Assembly (NCBI GenBank): GCA_012511425.1
Contig: JAAZGC010000215.1
Coordinates: 1-5,512, forward strand
Direction: 5' to 3'
DNA length: 5,512 bases
Source of the DNA: Clostridiales bacterium
GTDB lineage: Bacteria > Bacillota > Clostridia > Oscillospirales > CAG-272
The number at the start of each line of letters is the position of its first letter. Positions within the stretch are counted from its first letter, which is position 1. Position numbers and translations under genes: made by a program. The notes under the pieces were generated by a model that searched no databases, was not told where the DNA came from, and was given only the letters and a program-made list of their open reading frames with translations. Shown piece after piece: positions 5,442-5,512 of this stretch.

Positions 5442-5478
5442 GGGGCTGCCGTAAGTTATACGACAGCCCTGTTTTTTT
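5442..5478 (+). terminator. Intrinsic terminator after the substrate-binding protein gene
   Basis: GGGGCTGCCGTA (5442-5453) pairs with TACGACAGCCCT (5459-5470) across an AGTTA loop, with one G-U pair and one C-A mismatch, followed by G and seven T (5472-5478). It lies 67 nt after the stop. If transporter genes follow, partial read-through here would make the receptor more abundant than the membrane subunits. The remaining 34 nt to the window end show no recognisable feature. Confidence 0.88.
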
Positions 5479-5512
5479 GAATACCTCTGCATTATTTTTT
5501 CGTTTCGGCAGC

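Noticed and set aside
1..5512. Mobile element, phage, defence or CRISPR content
   Set aside because: No transposase, integrase, terminal inverted repeats, spaced repeats or defence domains are seen; all genes are housekeeping or metabolic families with matching expression signals.

Overview
The window looks like chromosomal DNA from a low-to-mid-GC Gram-positive bacterium, most likely an anaerobic gut-type Clostridia (Oscillospiraceae-like) known mainly from metagenomes. The signs are sigma-A promoters close to consensus with 17-bp spacers and extended -10 TGn elements, strong GGAGG ribosome binding sites, U-tract hairpin terminators, a lipoprotein-type ABC substrate-binding protein, and a free-standing ComEC-type metallo-beta-lactamase. 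The taxonomic call is inference; there is no rRNA or other marker gene. No phage, IS, CRISPR, tRNA or rRNA was seen.

Layout: (1) 1-852, minus strand: a P-loop uridine-kinase-like gene followed 31 nt later by the 5' end of a TrkA-type potassium uptake regulator, cut by the window edge. (2) 853-1037: divergent intergenic region with a clear forward promoter. (3) 1038-1838, plus: a hydroxypyruvate-isomerase-family TIM barrel, closed by a good intrinsic terminator at 1853-1887. (4) 1892-2872, minus, convergent: a small sialidase-fold protein with a full set of candidate catalytic residues and no signal peptide. (5) 2873-3058: compact divergent region with two back-to-back consensus promoters. (6) 3059-4015, plus: a single-pass membrane protein with a ComEC-like MBL domain outside. 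(7) 4190-5374, plus: a branched-chain-amino-acid-type substrate-binding lipoprotein with its own promoter and terminator, so it appears monocistronic within the window.

The genes do not form one pathway. Apart from the kinase-trkA pair, each has its own transcription signals. The isomerase-like and sialidase-like genes could both serve sugar use, but they are convergent and separately promoted, so no joint role is shown. I found no convincing new biological system. The points most worth a second look are the apparently cytoplasmic sialidase with a possible hairpin over its ribosome binding site, the start-site conflict of the MBL gene (a TTG with a perfect Shine-Dalgarno that lies upstream of the mapped promoter), and the His in place of Gln in the isomerase-family metal site.
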